Part shown: positions 8,858 to 18,217 of the stretch, piece by piece
Numbering within the stretch: the first letter of the stretch is position 1
Layout of the letters: every line of letters starts with the position of its first letter
Virus record (IMG/VR): IMGVR_UViG_3300020020_000028
Span: 1-64,000 of that record
Strand: one strand, 5' to 3'
DNA: 64,000 bases
From: a virus
Program-made: the position numbers and the translations under genes
Notes under the pieces: model-generated
Databases searched by the model: none
The model's input: the letters and a program-made list of their open reading frames with translations, nothing else
What the model was told of the DNA's origin: nothing

Positions 8858-9049
8858 TTACGTGGGCTCTCTACGCAATACGTCGAGCTCGCGTGCGATA
8901 CGGTGGAGCCGTCGATCAATTTCTTGTCGCTCCTGATAGTCGCATAGCTCTTGTTCTATCGAACGTTTACCGATATGCCCACGTCGTTCTAACAATCGGC
9001 GGTCAACTTCTGGATACTTCCCGCGACGAAACCATTCAAACAGGCTCAC
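8858..9049 (-). CDS. small charged protein
   Basis: 63 residues from a GTG that overlaps the preceding stop (GTGA), which favours this start over a longer frame. Highly charged and helical (RRLLERRGHIGKRSIEQELCDYQERQEIDRRL). Function unknown. Confidence 0.6.
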   Translation of the reverse strand: MSLFEWFRRGKYPEVDRRLLERRGHIGKRSIEQELCDYQERQEIDRRLHRIARELDVLRREPT

Positions 9050-9294
9050 GGTCTGCGCTCCTTCGCAAGATCCAGCCCTTTCTCGGCTTGATCCGTGGCT
9101 CTTGTGGCCATCGCTTTCCATTCTGCCTCTCTTTTCTCGGCAGCGGCAACGTCGCGTACAGATCGTGCTTCACATTCAACAAGCTGATATCCCCAGACCC
9201 AGCGCTTCGTTGCCCCAAGCCACAACACGAGGATCAATAGGGCTGCAAGACTAACTCCGCTAAGTTTTTCTGCAACCGCAAGAATCTCAGTCAC
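9046..9294 (-). CDS. small single-pass membrane protein
   Basis: 82 residues from a GTG. One membrane segment near the N-terminus (SLAALLILVLWLGA) and a charged, Ala/Glu-rich helical tail. Part of the tiny-gene run after the MuF gene. Confidence 0.6.
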   Translation of the reverse strand: MTEILAVAEKLSGVSLAALLILVLWLGATKRWVWGYQLVECEARSVRDVAAAEKREAEWKAMATRATDQAEKGLDLAKERRP

Positions 9295-9298
9295 GATC

Positions 9299-9445
9299 TT
9301 ATCGGACTAACCCGATTGCCGCTACGAGAGCGGCCAATCCGATAGCAATAAGACGATTCCATGTCGGTGAGGTATGCTGCCATGCAGCAACGACCAAAAC
9401 GACAAATGAAAAAACGAAAAGTATGTTCGGCATCATGTTAGGCAT
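9299..9445 (-). CDS. 48-residue two-pass membrane protein
   Basis: The ATG at 9445 overlaps the MuF stop (TGATG) and the frame ends at 9299. Two hydrophobic segments (ILFVFSFVVLVVAAW and LIAIGLAALVAAIGLV) flank a short polar turn, as in small class II holins. Lysis function is only a suggestion. Confidence 0.6.
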   Translation of the reverse strand: MPNMMPNILFVFSFVVLVVAAWQHTSPTWNRLIAIGLAALVAAIGLVR

Positions 9446-10482
9446 CAAACGATCCCTTCTGAACATCGACAAGATACATGGGCTGGCGGACCTTCAAAGG
9501 CTTCGCCCTCATCGCTGATGTAAGCCTGACCTAATTTCGCCCGCTTACCTTCGAGGCCCTCACAGATCGGACAGACTTTTTCATCCCCAACGACGATCCA
9601 CTCTCGCTTTTCGTCGCCGTTTAAAAGTCCTGCCTCGACTGCCTGTTCCCACGCCTCGCGCTGTCCTTCATGAACAGCGATCATCGGTTCGTTCCTAGCA
9701 ATCAATTTCGCTCGATCACTATCTCCGACCGCTTCAAGAATTTCATCGAGGTGTTCGTCCCAATCACCTGTCTCAAGAAATTCTGCCGTCGCGTTACTGA
9801 TGCGTTCACGGCTCGTCTCTGTGATATTCGTGATGAGTTCGGCTGCGTGCTGGTCAGCCCAGTCAATCGCAGCCTGTCGTTTCACGTCGAAATCGAAGTA
9901 GATCTTCGGTTGATCTGATCCCTTCTTTGCCGTTCGAAATTCTTCAGCAGATCGCAGTTGCTGTTGCAACATCTTCGCAGCGACCTTCCCACCTTCGAGA
10001 TAGATCGTCTTCAATACTTGAGGCAACGAGTCTTGAAGTTCTTCTCTCAAGACTTCTAGCGATTTATCGATTGACTGACGATCACCGGAGACAAGGACGC
10101 GACGTGCAGCCGAGAACGCATACCGAAGAACGATTTCGAGCTTCGGTGCAAACTTGTCAGCCGTTTCGTGAATGGCTGTTTCTTTGCGACGTGAGGCTGT
10201 GCGTGGTTCTTCTTCATCCGACATCCCATCCGTGATGATTAAGATGTCTTCAGCCTTCTTCAACGCCTCAACAAGTACCTCGTACTGCTCTCTCACCAGT
10301 GCTGTAGGCTGCACGCTCGCTAATTCAGCACGCAAATTATCAAGATCCTCGGTAACACCGATGGAGACGAACCGGCGAATCGTTGGGGTCTGATTCAGCG
10401 CCCAAGACGAAAAATCTCGCATGCCTCCAATAGAGGCAAACTCCTCTAGCACGCCAGTGGTATCCGCCAGCGAGTAACTCAC
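9445..10482 (-). CDS. MuF/SPP1 gp7-type minor head protein
   Basis: 345 residues from a GTG overlapping the previous stop. The C-terminal ~130 residues have the MuF signature: ITETSRERISNATAEFLETGDW, then EAWEQAVEAGLLNGDEKREWIVVGDEKVCPICEGLEG and PPAHVSCRCSEG, with the conserved CPxC and PPxHxxCRC pairs. These proteins enter the prohead bound to the portal and can carry ejected domains. Here effector-like domains sit in the neighbouring genes rather than on this protein. Confidence 0.85.
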   Translation of the reverse strand: MSYSLADTTGVLEEFASIGGMRDFSSWALNQTPTIRRFVSIGVTEDLDNLRAELASVQPTALVREQYEVLVEALKKAEDILIITDGMSDEEEPRTASRRKETAIHETADKFAPKLEIVLRYAFSAARRVLVSGDRQSIDKSLEVLREELQDSLPQVLKTIYLEGGKVAAKMLQQQLRSAEEFRTAKKGSDQPKIYFDFDVKRQAAIDWADQHAAELITNITETSRERISNATAEFLETGDWDEHLDEILEAVGDSDRAKLIARNEPMIAVHEGQREAWEQAVEAGLLNGDEKREWIVVGDEKVCPICEGLEGKRAKLGQAYISDEGEAFEGPPAHVSCRCSEGIV

Positions 10483-11516
10483 TGTGCGAGCAACTCCTTC
10501 AAGTGCGTCGAGTCCTTCACTGGTGTCATAGCCCCTAACCGAAACGATCCGGCGCCCTTCGCAAAGTACACCTTGTGTCCGGAAAAGCCTTTGCTCTTGA
10601 ACACATCCCGATCATCGAGGACCACGGTATGCACAGCGGCTTTATTCAGCCGCGCCCACTTTTCTTTCTTCTCTCGCGCGGCGGTTCGCACCCAAATCTT
10701 GTCGTTGGTGTTATTCACCATCGTCTTGACTTCGATGCCGACCTTTTTGCCATCGATCTCCGTGATCACATCGACTGGCGCATTGCCCTCCGTGCCCATT
10801 CCACCCACCATCTGAAGGACCTTGGCCTCGTTCCGTTCCGCGTGCCTCTGGACACGGGCTCCGGCTGGCTTGAAGGCCCTCAGGGCACGGGCAGACTGCT
10901 CAGACCGGCCAACCCCTTGGCTGCTGCCTCCGGGGTTCCCACGGCCACCCACACCCCCGGCATGGCCGAAGTTCCCTGAGCCGGGACCTCCGAGAGTCTT
11001 CAATTTTCTCTTCATCCCCTCGATCAACTTGCGACCACCTGATGTCCACTCTTGCTGCTCGAAGTTGATGTCGTAACGCTTGTCCGCCTCTTTCAAAAGT
11101 TTTGTCCCGAGCCCCTGTCGTTGTGCGTCAGGTGAGACAAAGACGTTGACGTTACCTTTTTTCTCGAACGGATGAATGTCTTGCGGATAGTGATAGAGAA
11201 TCGCTTGAAGTTTTCCATCCTCGCCACGATGCGTCAGGATATCCACCTTCTTTGCAGGTTCTGTGACCGATCTACCACTCGCCAACATGACTTTTCTTGC
11301 CGGTTCAACTTCTTCTGTCTGCGCCGTCAGTCCCGGCTTGCCTTTCACCGGAAACTGACTGGCTTGTGACGCGTAATCAAAATTCGCCGGGGCATCACGC
11401 TTCGGATCTGTCTTAACCTTCGAGATTTTGGAGGCAAACCCCGCCTCTGTCCATCGACCACGCTCGTCGCGCGGCTGATTGGAGTCGAATCCTAACTCTC
11501 GAAGTACTTGACTCAC
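10479..11516 (-). CDS. modular virion protein: linker motif, GNAT domain, linker motif, nuclease-like domain
   Basis: 345 residues from the GTG at 11516, which overlaps the previous stop. It opens with a linker motif (FDSNQPRDERGRWT). Next comes a GNAT-like acetyltransferase segment (VNVFVSPDAQRQGLGTKLLKEA, with the Q/RxxGxG acetyl-CoA loop). A second linker (GGPGSGNFGHAGG) precedes a C-terminal domain with DVITEIDGKKVGIEVKTM, the D...ExK pattern of PD-(D/E)xK nucleases. The order suggests two effectors carried on one polypeptide, probably within the virion. Packaging is inferred from gene position and from the linkers shared with the portal fusion. Confidence 0.65.
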   Translation of the reverse strand: MSQVLRELGFDSNQPRDERGRWTEAGFASKISKVKTDPKRDAPANFDYASQASQFPVKGKPGLTAQTEEVEPARKVMLASGRSVTEPAKKVDILTHRGEDGKLQAILYHYPQDIHPFEKKGNVNVFVSPDAQRQGLGTKLLKEADKRYDINFEQQEWTSGGRKLIEGMKRKLKTLGGPGSGNFGHAGGVGGRGNPGGSSQGVGRSEQSARALRAFKPAGARVQRHAERNEAKVLQMVGGMGTEGNAPVDVITEIDGKKVGIEVKTMVNNTNDKIWVRTAAREKKEKWARLNKAAVHTVVLDDRDVFKSKGFSGHKVYFAKGAGSFRLGAMTPVKDSTHLKELLAQ

Positions 11517-13486
11517 GACTTCTGCAACCCCGTCTTCGCGCCCTGCTTCTTCACACCCGCATTCTGCGCGATCCCAAATCGCTGTGACCACGTGTTCGCG
11601 ATGTGCAACACCTCAGAGATCGGCGCATTGACACGAACCACGTTCATCGTCGATGTTCCCAACCGATTGTCCTGTGAATCAATTCCAACAACCGCGGCCC
11701 AACGGTGATGCCCATCCACCACATAGTTATCTTTGGAAATGAAAATCGGATTCTTCGCGGGATCAAATTCTTTCGCTTCGTAATCCAACATCATCTTGCC
11801 GACAGTCACACCCTTCATCTCCCGCTGCGAGGCGCGAAGTCCAGACGCTGGCACCACTTCATCGGTTGTCTTCATACCGATGCCTTGCAAATACGTCTTA
11901 AACGCTGCCGCGCCGTCTACTTCCGTCGGATCCCACGGCGTGCGTGGAAGTTTATCGGCTTCTGATCCAGGAACTGGCTTGCCTCCAAGTTGCGGCATGA
12001 AGAGTCGTGGAATACCCTCTGGATATTCCGCTGTGCGAAGGCTCTCTGCGCAAAACAAGTTCGTACCCTTCACGGTCACGTTACAGAGATCAAAATCCTT
12101 CGCTGCTTCGCCAGCACTTTTCGCAGCAATCGCATCAGCCGCCAACTGGTGGATCAAGGTATAGGCTTGTTCAGTCGTCTCGACCTCGACGACCTTACCT
12201 TGCAACACCAGTGAGCAACCCTCTTCGACCGTTTTTACTTTGATCGGGATCGGGCGACCAGTCTTTGGATTGGTTTCCTGCTTCCACGTGATGCCCGTAT
12301 GTTCCCATCCTCCGGGAGATTTCCACCCATCAGTAGATGATCCACCGACCTGACCGGGGCGCCCTCCGTGTCCGAAGTTCCCTGAGCCGGGACCACCGAG
12401 TGTTTTCGGTTCCGCGACCAGTCCTTTTCGGATCTTCGCCTTCGCAACCGCTAACCGTATGGCACTCAGTGCGCGAGGTTTCTTCAAGGCATCAACAACA
12501 TACTCGCCATATTTCTGTGGCCAATCCGCTCCGGTATGAACCGCCGCCGCTTCCGAAATAAGGGTCGTCATCTGCTCTGGCGTGGTATCTGCGAGCTTGT
12601 CACTCACAAACTTTCCATACCATCCAGCCCAATCCTTGTCCGGGACGCCTGTTTCTTTCTCGAACGCTGTGTGCGCGACCTTCGCTTCTGCCATCAGCGC
12701 ACCAACAGTTTGTGACGCGGCTTTCGCATCGGACAAATCTAGCGCGACTTTCGATTCCTCACTAGAAGATCCGCCGACCTGACCGGGACGGCCCTCGTGA
12801 CCGTGATTGCCGCTGCCGGGACCACCAAGCGCCTTGAACTTCGCATCAACCTGTTCTTTAAAGATTTCCCAGTTGCCCGTCTTGAGTGCAGCCTCAAGCA
12901 TTGCTTCTACGACCTGTCCTAGTTCGGGATCAGAGAGAAGCGCCGCTATCTTATTGATGGCATCTTGTAGTTTCTCGTCTTTTTCCGCTCCAGCCACAAA
13001 CCTCACCGGAGGAGGCAACGCTCGTCCTCCATACATTTTCTTGTCTTGTCTGGTAGGACCATCGGTACGCATCGCTTCTAGTTCTGCCTTCAACCCCTTC
13101 GGAGTTATGCTGCTCAACGTGTTCCACAGTTCCTGACCGATCTCCGGATCACTCAAAGCCTTATCAAGAGATTCATAAATCTCAAACAGCTTCCGCCGTT
13201 GTTCTGGAGTGCCTTCCGTGCGCTTCGATGACCACGTGATGTAAGTGGGGTCAAACTCTAATTTGCTATGTTCAAGTGGAAAGCCCGCTTCATCACGACC
13301 AGGAATAATGTATCGAGCACCGATTTTTCCTAAGCCTCCTGAAGACGCAGGACCACCATCCGTCCATTGACCATCCTTGTCGCGAGGTTGGTCTGGATTA
13401 AACTTCAGTTCACGCGGCTCTTTGTAGATAACCGTGCCGTCTTTCAGCGTGATCACGAGTGTAGGAAGACTCAATGTGCTATCCAT
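11513..13486 (-). CDS. modular virion protein with three linker motifs and a ParB-like C-terminal domain
   Basis: 657 residues from the ATG at 13486. It contains FNPDQPRDKDGQWT near residue 35 and two copies of the GGPGSGN(F/H)GH motif that separate helical, Lys/Glu-rich segments. The last ~150 residues include NPIFISKDNYVVDGHHRWAA, the signature of ParB/sulfiredoxin-like domains (DGHHR), which in ParB relatives bind nucleotide and in some phage proteins act as nucleases or ATPases. It lies in the cargo-like gene series between the portal and MuF genes. The role in the infected cell is unknown. Confidence 0.65.
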   Translation of the reverse strand: MDSTLSLPTLVITLKDGTVIYKEPRELKFNPDQPRDKDGQWTDGGPASSGGLGKIGARYIIPGRDEAGFPLEHSKLEFDPTYITWSSKRTEGTPEQRRKLFEIYESLDKALSDPEIGQELWNTLSSITPKGLKAELEAMRTDGPTRQDKKMYGGRALPPPVRFVAGAEKDEKLQDAINKIAALLSDPELGQVVEAMLEAALKTGNWEIFKEQVDAKFKALGGPGSGNHGHEGRPGQVGGSSSEESKVALDLSDAKAASQTVGALMAEAKVAHTAFEKETGVPDKDWAGWYGKFVSDKLADTTPEQMTTLISEAAAVHTGADWPQKYGEYVVDALKKPRALSAIRLAVAKAKIRKGLVAEPKTLGGPGSGNFGHGGRPGQVGGSSTDGWKSPGGWEHTGITWKQETNPKTGRPIPIKVKTVEEGCSLVLQGKVVEVETTEQAYTLIHQLAADAIAAKSAGEAAKDFDLCNVTVKGTNLFCAESLRTAEYPEGIPRLFMPQLGGKPVPGSEADKLPRTPWDPTEVDGAAAFKTYLQGIGMKTTDEVVPASGLRASQREMKGVTVGKMMLDYEAKEFDPAKNPIFISKDNYVVDGHHRWAAVVGIDSQDNRLGTSTMNVVRVNAPISEVLHIANTWSQRFGIAQNAGVKKQGAKTGLQKS

Positions 13487-14181
13487 CCCCACTGCTTAAA
13501 CACGTCATGCACAAAATCTGTCTCCAGAAGACGTGAGATCGGATTACTGAGCTTCGCGACTTCCATGACCGGCTTGCTGTTAAACAATTCCGTAAACGCG
13601 TCCGTGAAAAGTTGTTCTGGCTTCAACGGCGAGGATCGCAGAATCGTATCGTTCAGACCCTTACTCGCCTTTTGCCACTCCGGGCTCTCAATTCTCGCTG
13701 TTAGCGTGCGTGCGAACTGGCTGTATACCCCGTCTTCAGTCGTGAACACCTTGTTATGTTCGCGATCTACGAGACTCGTAGCCGCGCCGTCCATATCAAA
13801 CCCGTAATGCTTCAACAGAAAATCATCAATCTTCTTTGAAGACACACCCTGAGGGCTGACATCGAACGTCGCTTTCGATTCTTTACGAATCTTCGCGGGA
13901 ATGCTGTTCAGCAGTTTCGCCGCAGCTTCTTTGCTCTCCCCTTCGACCTTCGGACCACCGTCTCGATTACCGTGGGTCTTCTGATCGTGCTCGCCGTGTA
14001 ACGCCACGAAGCCCAATGTGCGCAACGTGTCTTGGCACTCTCCGCACAGCGTTTCCAGCGATTCTGTTTTTTCTAGGCGCGCGACCAGTTCAACCCGAGC
14101 CTTTTTCATCAGGCCACCGGGGTCTGGTCTATTGGGATCGCCTTTCAGCAACCACGCTTTGGTTGTTGGTGAGAGATTCAT
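13471..14181 (-). CDS. modular virion protein with HGEHDQKTHGN linker
   Basis: 236 residues. A helical N-terminal part with a CxxC (LCGECQDTL) is followed by the linker LHGEHDQKTHGNRDGG at ~residue 60. A C-terminal domain of unknown family follows (HYGFDMDGAATSLVDREHNKVF). The start overlaps the previous stop (ATGA). I recognise no enzyme signature after the linker. Confidence 0.6.
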   Translation of the reverse strand: MNLSPTTKAWLLKGDPNRPDPGGLMKKARVELVARLEKTESLETLCGECQDTLRTLGFVALHGEHDQKTHGNRDGGPKVEGESKEAAAKLLNSIPAKIRKESKATFDVSPQGVSSKKIDDFLLKHYGFDMDGAATSLVDREHNKVFTTEDGVYSQFARTLTARIESPEWQKASKGLNDTILRSSPLKPEQLFTDAFTELFNSKPVMEVAKLSNPISRLLETDFVHDVFKQWGWIAH

Positions 14182-15191
14182 GGCGCCATATCTCTCTTCA
14201 ATAAGTTCTTGATCTCGTCACGCACTTCATGTAGTTCCTTTGGCAATTCGTGATCCATCACCACCGCAGTGAAAATCTCGGCTGTCGCTTCTTGAGGTCC
14301 ACCAGTCGCTGCATAGCCGCTGATTTTCTGATCTACAAAATCATCGAGCTTATCGTCAGGGACGTTTTTTAGAACAGCACCGATGACCGCCCGAGTTAAT
14401 CCATCACCAGTCATCGCATCGGCAAGATGTCCCGCTTCATGGATTACAATGCCGCGATAGACTTCACGTTCGAACTCTTCCTTCGAGGTTGCGATTTCCG
14501 ACGCACGTCGAGACGCAATCGTGAAATTATCATCAGAAGGGTTACCAGTCGTGTTCCGCGCCTCATCAGAGCCGTTGATGAACATCATTCCCTTAACCGT
14601 GTTGCTATACGGATCCCTCGCGAATGATGCGGACGCGACTTGTGGGTCATACTGCGCATACACCAGAGGCACATTCTTCTGCAAAAACTCATGTAGCGCA
14701 GGTGCCTCTTTTTTCAAATCGTCAAGCCCCAACGCAATCCCTTCCATCGCTTCTTTCGACAAAGGATTCGTTGCCGTTTTCAATTTCATATAATCACGAA
14801 ACAACTCCGGCGTCTGATACACAGGAATCGTGTTGTAACCCTTGTCAGCGAATGCCTTCTGAAAGGCTTCAGACGGTCCAATGTGTTCAGTAGAGGGTGT
14901 CGCTACTGCCGCAGGCTCCTTATTGAAATCTATCTTAAAATTATGAACCGAGCCTTTCGGCGTCGATCCTCCGGGGTTATCCTTGCCTCCGACGCCGCCT
15001 TGATGACCGAAGTTACCGGAGCCGGGACCGCCGAGTGCACGTTGTTTACTAACAGTATAAAACGCCGTACTCCCATCAGCGAATAGCACACGCGCGAGCG
15101 TCGCGTTCTCTGGTTCGACAGGCTTCCACGATGCGTTGATGTACAACACAACCCCGCTACGACCGTCGATGGTGATCGGTTGCGGGATCAT
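14178..15191 (-). CDS. modular virion protein with zinc-metallopeptidase-like domain
   Basis: 337 residues. A short N-terminal beta region ends in the linker ALGGPGSGNFGHQGG (~residue 50). The C-terminal domain contains YRGIVIHEAGHLADAMTG, a canonical HExxH zinc site, followed by helices and an acidic region. It is likely an active or binding-competent peptidase fold; target unknown. It is coupled to both neighbours by ATGA overlaps. Confidence 0.65.
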   Translation of the reverse strand: MIPQPITIDGRSGVVLYINASWKPVEPENATLARVLFADGSTAFYTVSKQRALGGPGSGNFGHQGGVGGKDNPGGSTPKGSVHNFKIDFNKEPAAVATPSTEHIGPSEAFQKAFADKGYNTIPVYQTPELFRDYMKLKTATNPLSKEAMEGIALGLDDLKKEAPALHEFLQKNVPLVYAQYDPQVASASFARDPYSNTVKGMMFINGSDEARNTTGNPSDDNFTIASRRASEIATSKEEFEREVYRGIVIHEAGHLADAMTGDGLTRAVIGAVLKNVPDDKLDDFVDQKISGYAATGGPQEATAEIFTAVVMDHELPKELHEVRDEIKNLLKRDMAP

Positions 15192-18100
15192 GCGTTCGGC
15201 TTCCTTCCGATGCGTGCTTTTACCTTGTTAAGATTAGCAATCTCTCTCAGGTCATCAGCAAACAACCGCCATGACATCTTCGCACTATCACCAGCACGTA
15301 CCGATAATGGAGTCACCCTCAGTCGCGTCATCTCCGCAAGTGTTTCATTGATCGCTCGTTCAAACCCATTAGGCTGATTGACGATATCAGACTGCCAATA
15401 CGCTTTAGAGTAATCGGAGATACCGTCGTCCTTCTGCAAGACGTTCATCTTCTGAACATAACGAGACTGACCGGGCTGCTGATCGTTCTCCGTTTCCATG
15501 TACGTGTCACCAACATGTCGATAGAACATTGCCGACACTGGCCAACGTTTATGAACCTCTTCCTGCATCTCGGGCCGAACATAGCCACTCACACGGAAGA
15601 GACGCTTGTGTTCCTCTGGGGGCAGATTATCAATCTCTTTATGTTCCGCGAGTTGCGCCTCACGCGCGGCGTCAAATATCGCATGTGAGATCTCATGCGT
15701 CACGATCCCATTCGTGACGGCCATACGCTCATCGTATGAGTTACGAGCGTTGATCTCGATCACACCAGTGCGTGGATTAAAGTGGCCTGCTTCTCGAAAT
15801 TCAAGATCACCAACTTTGAATGCAGTCGGTTCTTTATCCACGACGTTGATAATTGCCGGAGGAATCCCCATTTCCTCAGCGAGTGTTTCCGCGCGTCGTG
15901 CAACGATGTCTTTATAGCGAACAGGAAAACCCGGTGGCAACGTTTCTACAGATGCGCCTGAAGGAGCACTGCCCCCGACTTCACCGGGTCTACCAGCGTG
16001 ACCGAAGTTCCCTGAACCTTCGCCTCCGAGCGCCTTGAGATCTTCGACCATCGCAAACGCGACAAACACGCGATGAAACTGCCCAAGCACCTTGAGCCAC
16101 GGCTTTTCCTCAACCCACGAGAAGGGCTGATCGCGCATCCACGCGGCCTTGATCCACTCAGGCTTGATGTCACCTGCGAACTGAAACGCGTCTTTCGGAT
16201 TCGTGATGTAGGAATCGGGGCGCAGTGTCGCCCAGATCTCTTCGGGGATTTCTACTTGCAGAACGACGGGCTTGACTGCGAAGTCCGAACCGGCACTCCC
16301 GTGGTTCTCAGCCGCACTCTTGGCGTAGTCTTTCGCCTGCTGAAGATCCGTCGCGACATAGACGTTGCCTGCGACACTACCGGGATGCGCCTTGCCCGCG
16401 AATTTCGCTCGAATGCCATCCTTGAGGATGGAGTTCAGCGCACCGGATTCGGTGCCGTGGAAGGCTGTCCACTGGCCACGTTCATCGCGTGGCTGGCTCG
16501 GATCGAAAGCTAACGTCCTTACCCTCTTCAACTGCGAGGGAGACTTAATCAGGACAGTCGCTGGAATCTCACTCTGATTAAGTTCATCCAACGATTGAAT
16601 CGCATCGTACCCGTGTCGAGCTAACACCTCACGGACAGCCGGAATGTACGCTACGTCTAACGGGTTACTACCCCCGTACGGAGAAAAGTCTGAGACGCTA
16701 GGTACCTCTAGCCACCATCCCGGCCCATCCTGTCCTGAGGGCGTGAATGTGTACTTGACCCCCGCTTCATCGAGGAGTGGCAACATCCGTTTGATGTCTT
16801 CTTCGTTATGAAGACTAAACGGCTTCGAGACAGAGATCGCAATCTCTTGAAGGCTCCCTTCTCTTCCACTTCTCTCGTTCTCTTCTTTATACCAACGCGC
16901 CGCTTCGGGGTCTGGAGTAGTGAAAATCGGCAGTCGTAGCGTCTCAGGGATCGCTCCACCAATATAATGAGGTTTCGTCGTATCGAACCGTGTGTCGCCA
17001 CCTCCGGTCCATCGACCATTCTCATCCCGAGGTTGACTCGGATCGAAACCTAGCCAGCGAGGATCTTCTTCGCGGCTTCGATCTCCATCGCTGTAGGTTC
17101 TCTGCCAGTCAATTTCCGCGCGAGCGCGATGAGTTGATCGAGTGTGGGAGCCTGTGTTTCGGATCCCGTAACGATAAGCTCCGGCTGCTTTGACATGAGG
17201 GTACTCAATGGTAACAGACTTGCCGTTCTTCAAATCGAAATACGCCAACTGCTTGGCTGCACGCCCAAGCCTCTCGGCTTCCGCTGCGTCTTGCACAATC
17301 GTGCTGACATCCAGATAGGCCATGCCATCTTCGGGGTTATGCCAACCCCCGAGATAGTTGCCTGACTGACTCAGAAGATCGATGTTCTTGACCGTGTACT
17401 CCGCAAGTGCCACGACGGAGACATCCTTCGCCGGAAGAATTTTCTCGCGATCCTTGTGGAGACTCAGCGCAAAGCCCGTCTTCGGTTGTTCACCCGTCGC
17501 AGTGTGGTACGTGAATCCGCCGTCGGCTTGATGAATCGCTTCGAGGATGCCGCTTGGTGCGGGGAGAGAACCGCCCACCATGCCGGGGCGTCCAGCGTGG
17601 CCGAAGTTTCCTGAGCCTGCGCCACCGAGTGTGCTTAACGTCTTGTTCACCAACACGACGCTGTACAACACACGAGTGTTCTGCGCAAGTGCCCGCCAAT
17701 CAATGCGATGAAAAAATTCTTTAGAAGGAGTACCGACACCAGTAATCCACTCAGGTGGAATGGTGCCCTTTACCGCGAACGCATCGCCTTGATCCTCAGA
17801 TCGTACGTTCGTAGCCCACCAGTCCCGAGGGATCTCAATTCTTAAAATGACGGGTTCTGTGTCATCGTTGACCTCTGCGGCATACTTCGCGTACGTATTC
17901 GCACTTGTTAGACTCTCCGTGAAGTACACAGACGCTGGGCGACCACCCATGTCCGCGCCTTGCTGACGTGCGTATTCATCGGCTCCTGTGCCGTGGCCTT
18001 TGAAGGGAGAGAGTCCGAATTGTTTGATCGAGGCTAGTGCCTCTGATTGCGTGCCGTGAAAAACAAGGTGTGGCCCACGGTATCCAACAGTTACACCATC

Positions 18101-18217
18101 ACGATTACCATGAGTCTTCTGATCGTGCTCACCATGCAACGTACGCACGCGCGCCATCTGACTCGCGATAGTCAGTAGCCGTGCCGCACGCGCGGGAGCC
18201 AGAGGGAAGCTAAGCAT
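15188..18217 (-). CDS. polyvalent virion protein: repeated ADP-ribosyltransferase-like domains and a zinc peptidase-like domain
   Basis: 1009 residues. In order: linker LHGEHDQKTHGN (~27); an ART-like domain (VFHGTQSEALASI, SVYFTESLTSANTYA, PVILRIEIP); linker GGAGSGNFGHAGRPG; an unassigned domain; linker FDPSQPRDENGRWT; a divergent ART-like segment (FTTPDPEAARWYKEEN, LQEIAISV); linker FDPSQPRDERGQWT; a second clear ART-like domain (AFHGTESGALNSI, NVYVATDLQQAKDYA, VVLQVEIPEE); linker GGEGSGNFGHAGRPG; and a C-terminal domain with THEISHAI, an HExxH zinc site. The two clear ART-like domains are evident duplicates. The gene overlaps the portal fusion by eight bases. Most likely carried in the capsid and delivered with DNA; this is inference. 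Confidence 0.7.
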   Translation of the reverse strand: MLSFPLAPARAARLLTIASQMARVRTLHGEHDQKTHGNRDGVTVGYRGPHLVFHGTQSEALASIKQFGLSPFKGHGTGADEYARQQGADMGGRPASVYFTESLTSANTYAKYAAEVNDDTEPVILRIEIPRDWWATNVRSEDQGDAFAVKGTIPPEWITGVGTPSKEFFHRIDWRALAQNTRVLYSVVLVNKTLSTLGGAGSGNFGHAGRPGMVGGSLPAPSGILEAIHQADGGFTYHTATGEQPKTGFALSLHKDREKILPAKDVSVVALAEYTVKNIDLLSQSGNYLGGWHNPEDGMAYLDVSTIVQDAAEAERLGRAAKQLAYFDLKNGKSVTIEYPHVKAAGAYRYGIRNTGSHTRSTHRARAEIDWQRTYSDGDRSREEDPRWLGFDPSQPRDENGRWTGGGDTRFDTTKPHYIGGAIPETLRLPIFTTPDPEAARWYKEENERSGREGSLQEIAISVSKPFSLHNEEDIKRMLPLLDEAGVKYTFTPSGQDGPGWWLEVPSVSDFSPYGGSNPLDVAYIPAVREVLARHGYDAIQSLDELNQSEIPATVLIKSPSQLKRVRTLAFDPSQPRDERGQWTAFHGTESGALNSILKDGIRAKFAGKAHPGSVAGNVYVATDLQQAKDYAKSAAENHGSAGSDFAVKPVVLQVEIPEEIWATLRPDSYITNPKDAFQFAGDIKPEWIKAAWMRDQPFSWVEEKPWLKVLGQFHRVFVAFAMVEDLKALGGEGSGNFGHAGRPGEVGGSAPSGASVETLPPGFPVRYKDIVARRAETLAEEMGIPPAIINVVDKEPTAFKVGDLEFREAGHFNPRTGVIEINARNSYDERMAVTNGIVTHEISHAIFDAAREAQLAEHKEIDNLPPEEHKRLFRVSGYVRPEMQEEVHKRWPVSAMFYRHVGDTYMETENDQQPGQSRYVQKMNVLQKDDGISDYSKAYWQSDIVNQPNGFERAINETLAEMTRLRVTPLSVRAGDSAKMSWRLFADDLREIANLNKVKARIGRKPNA

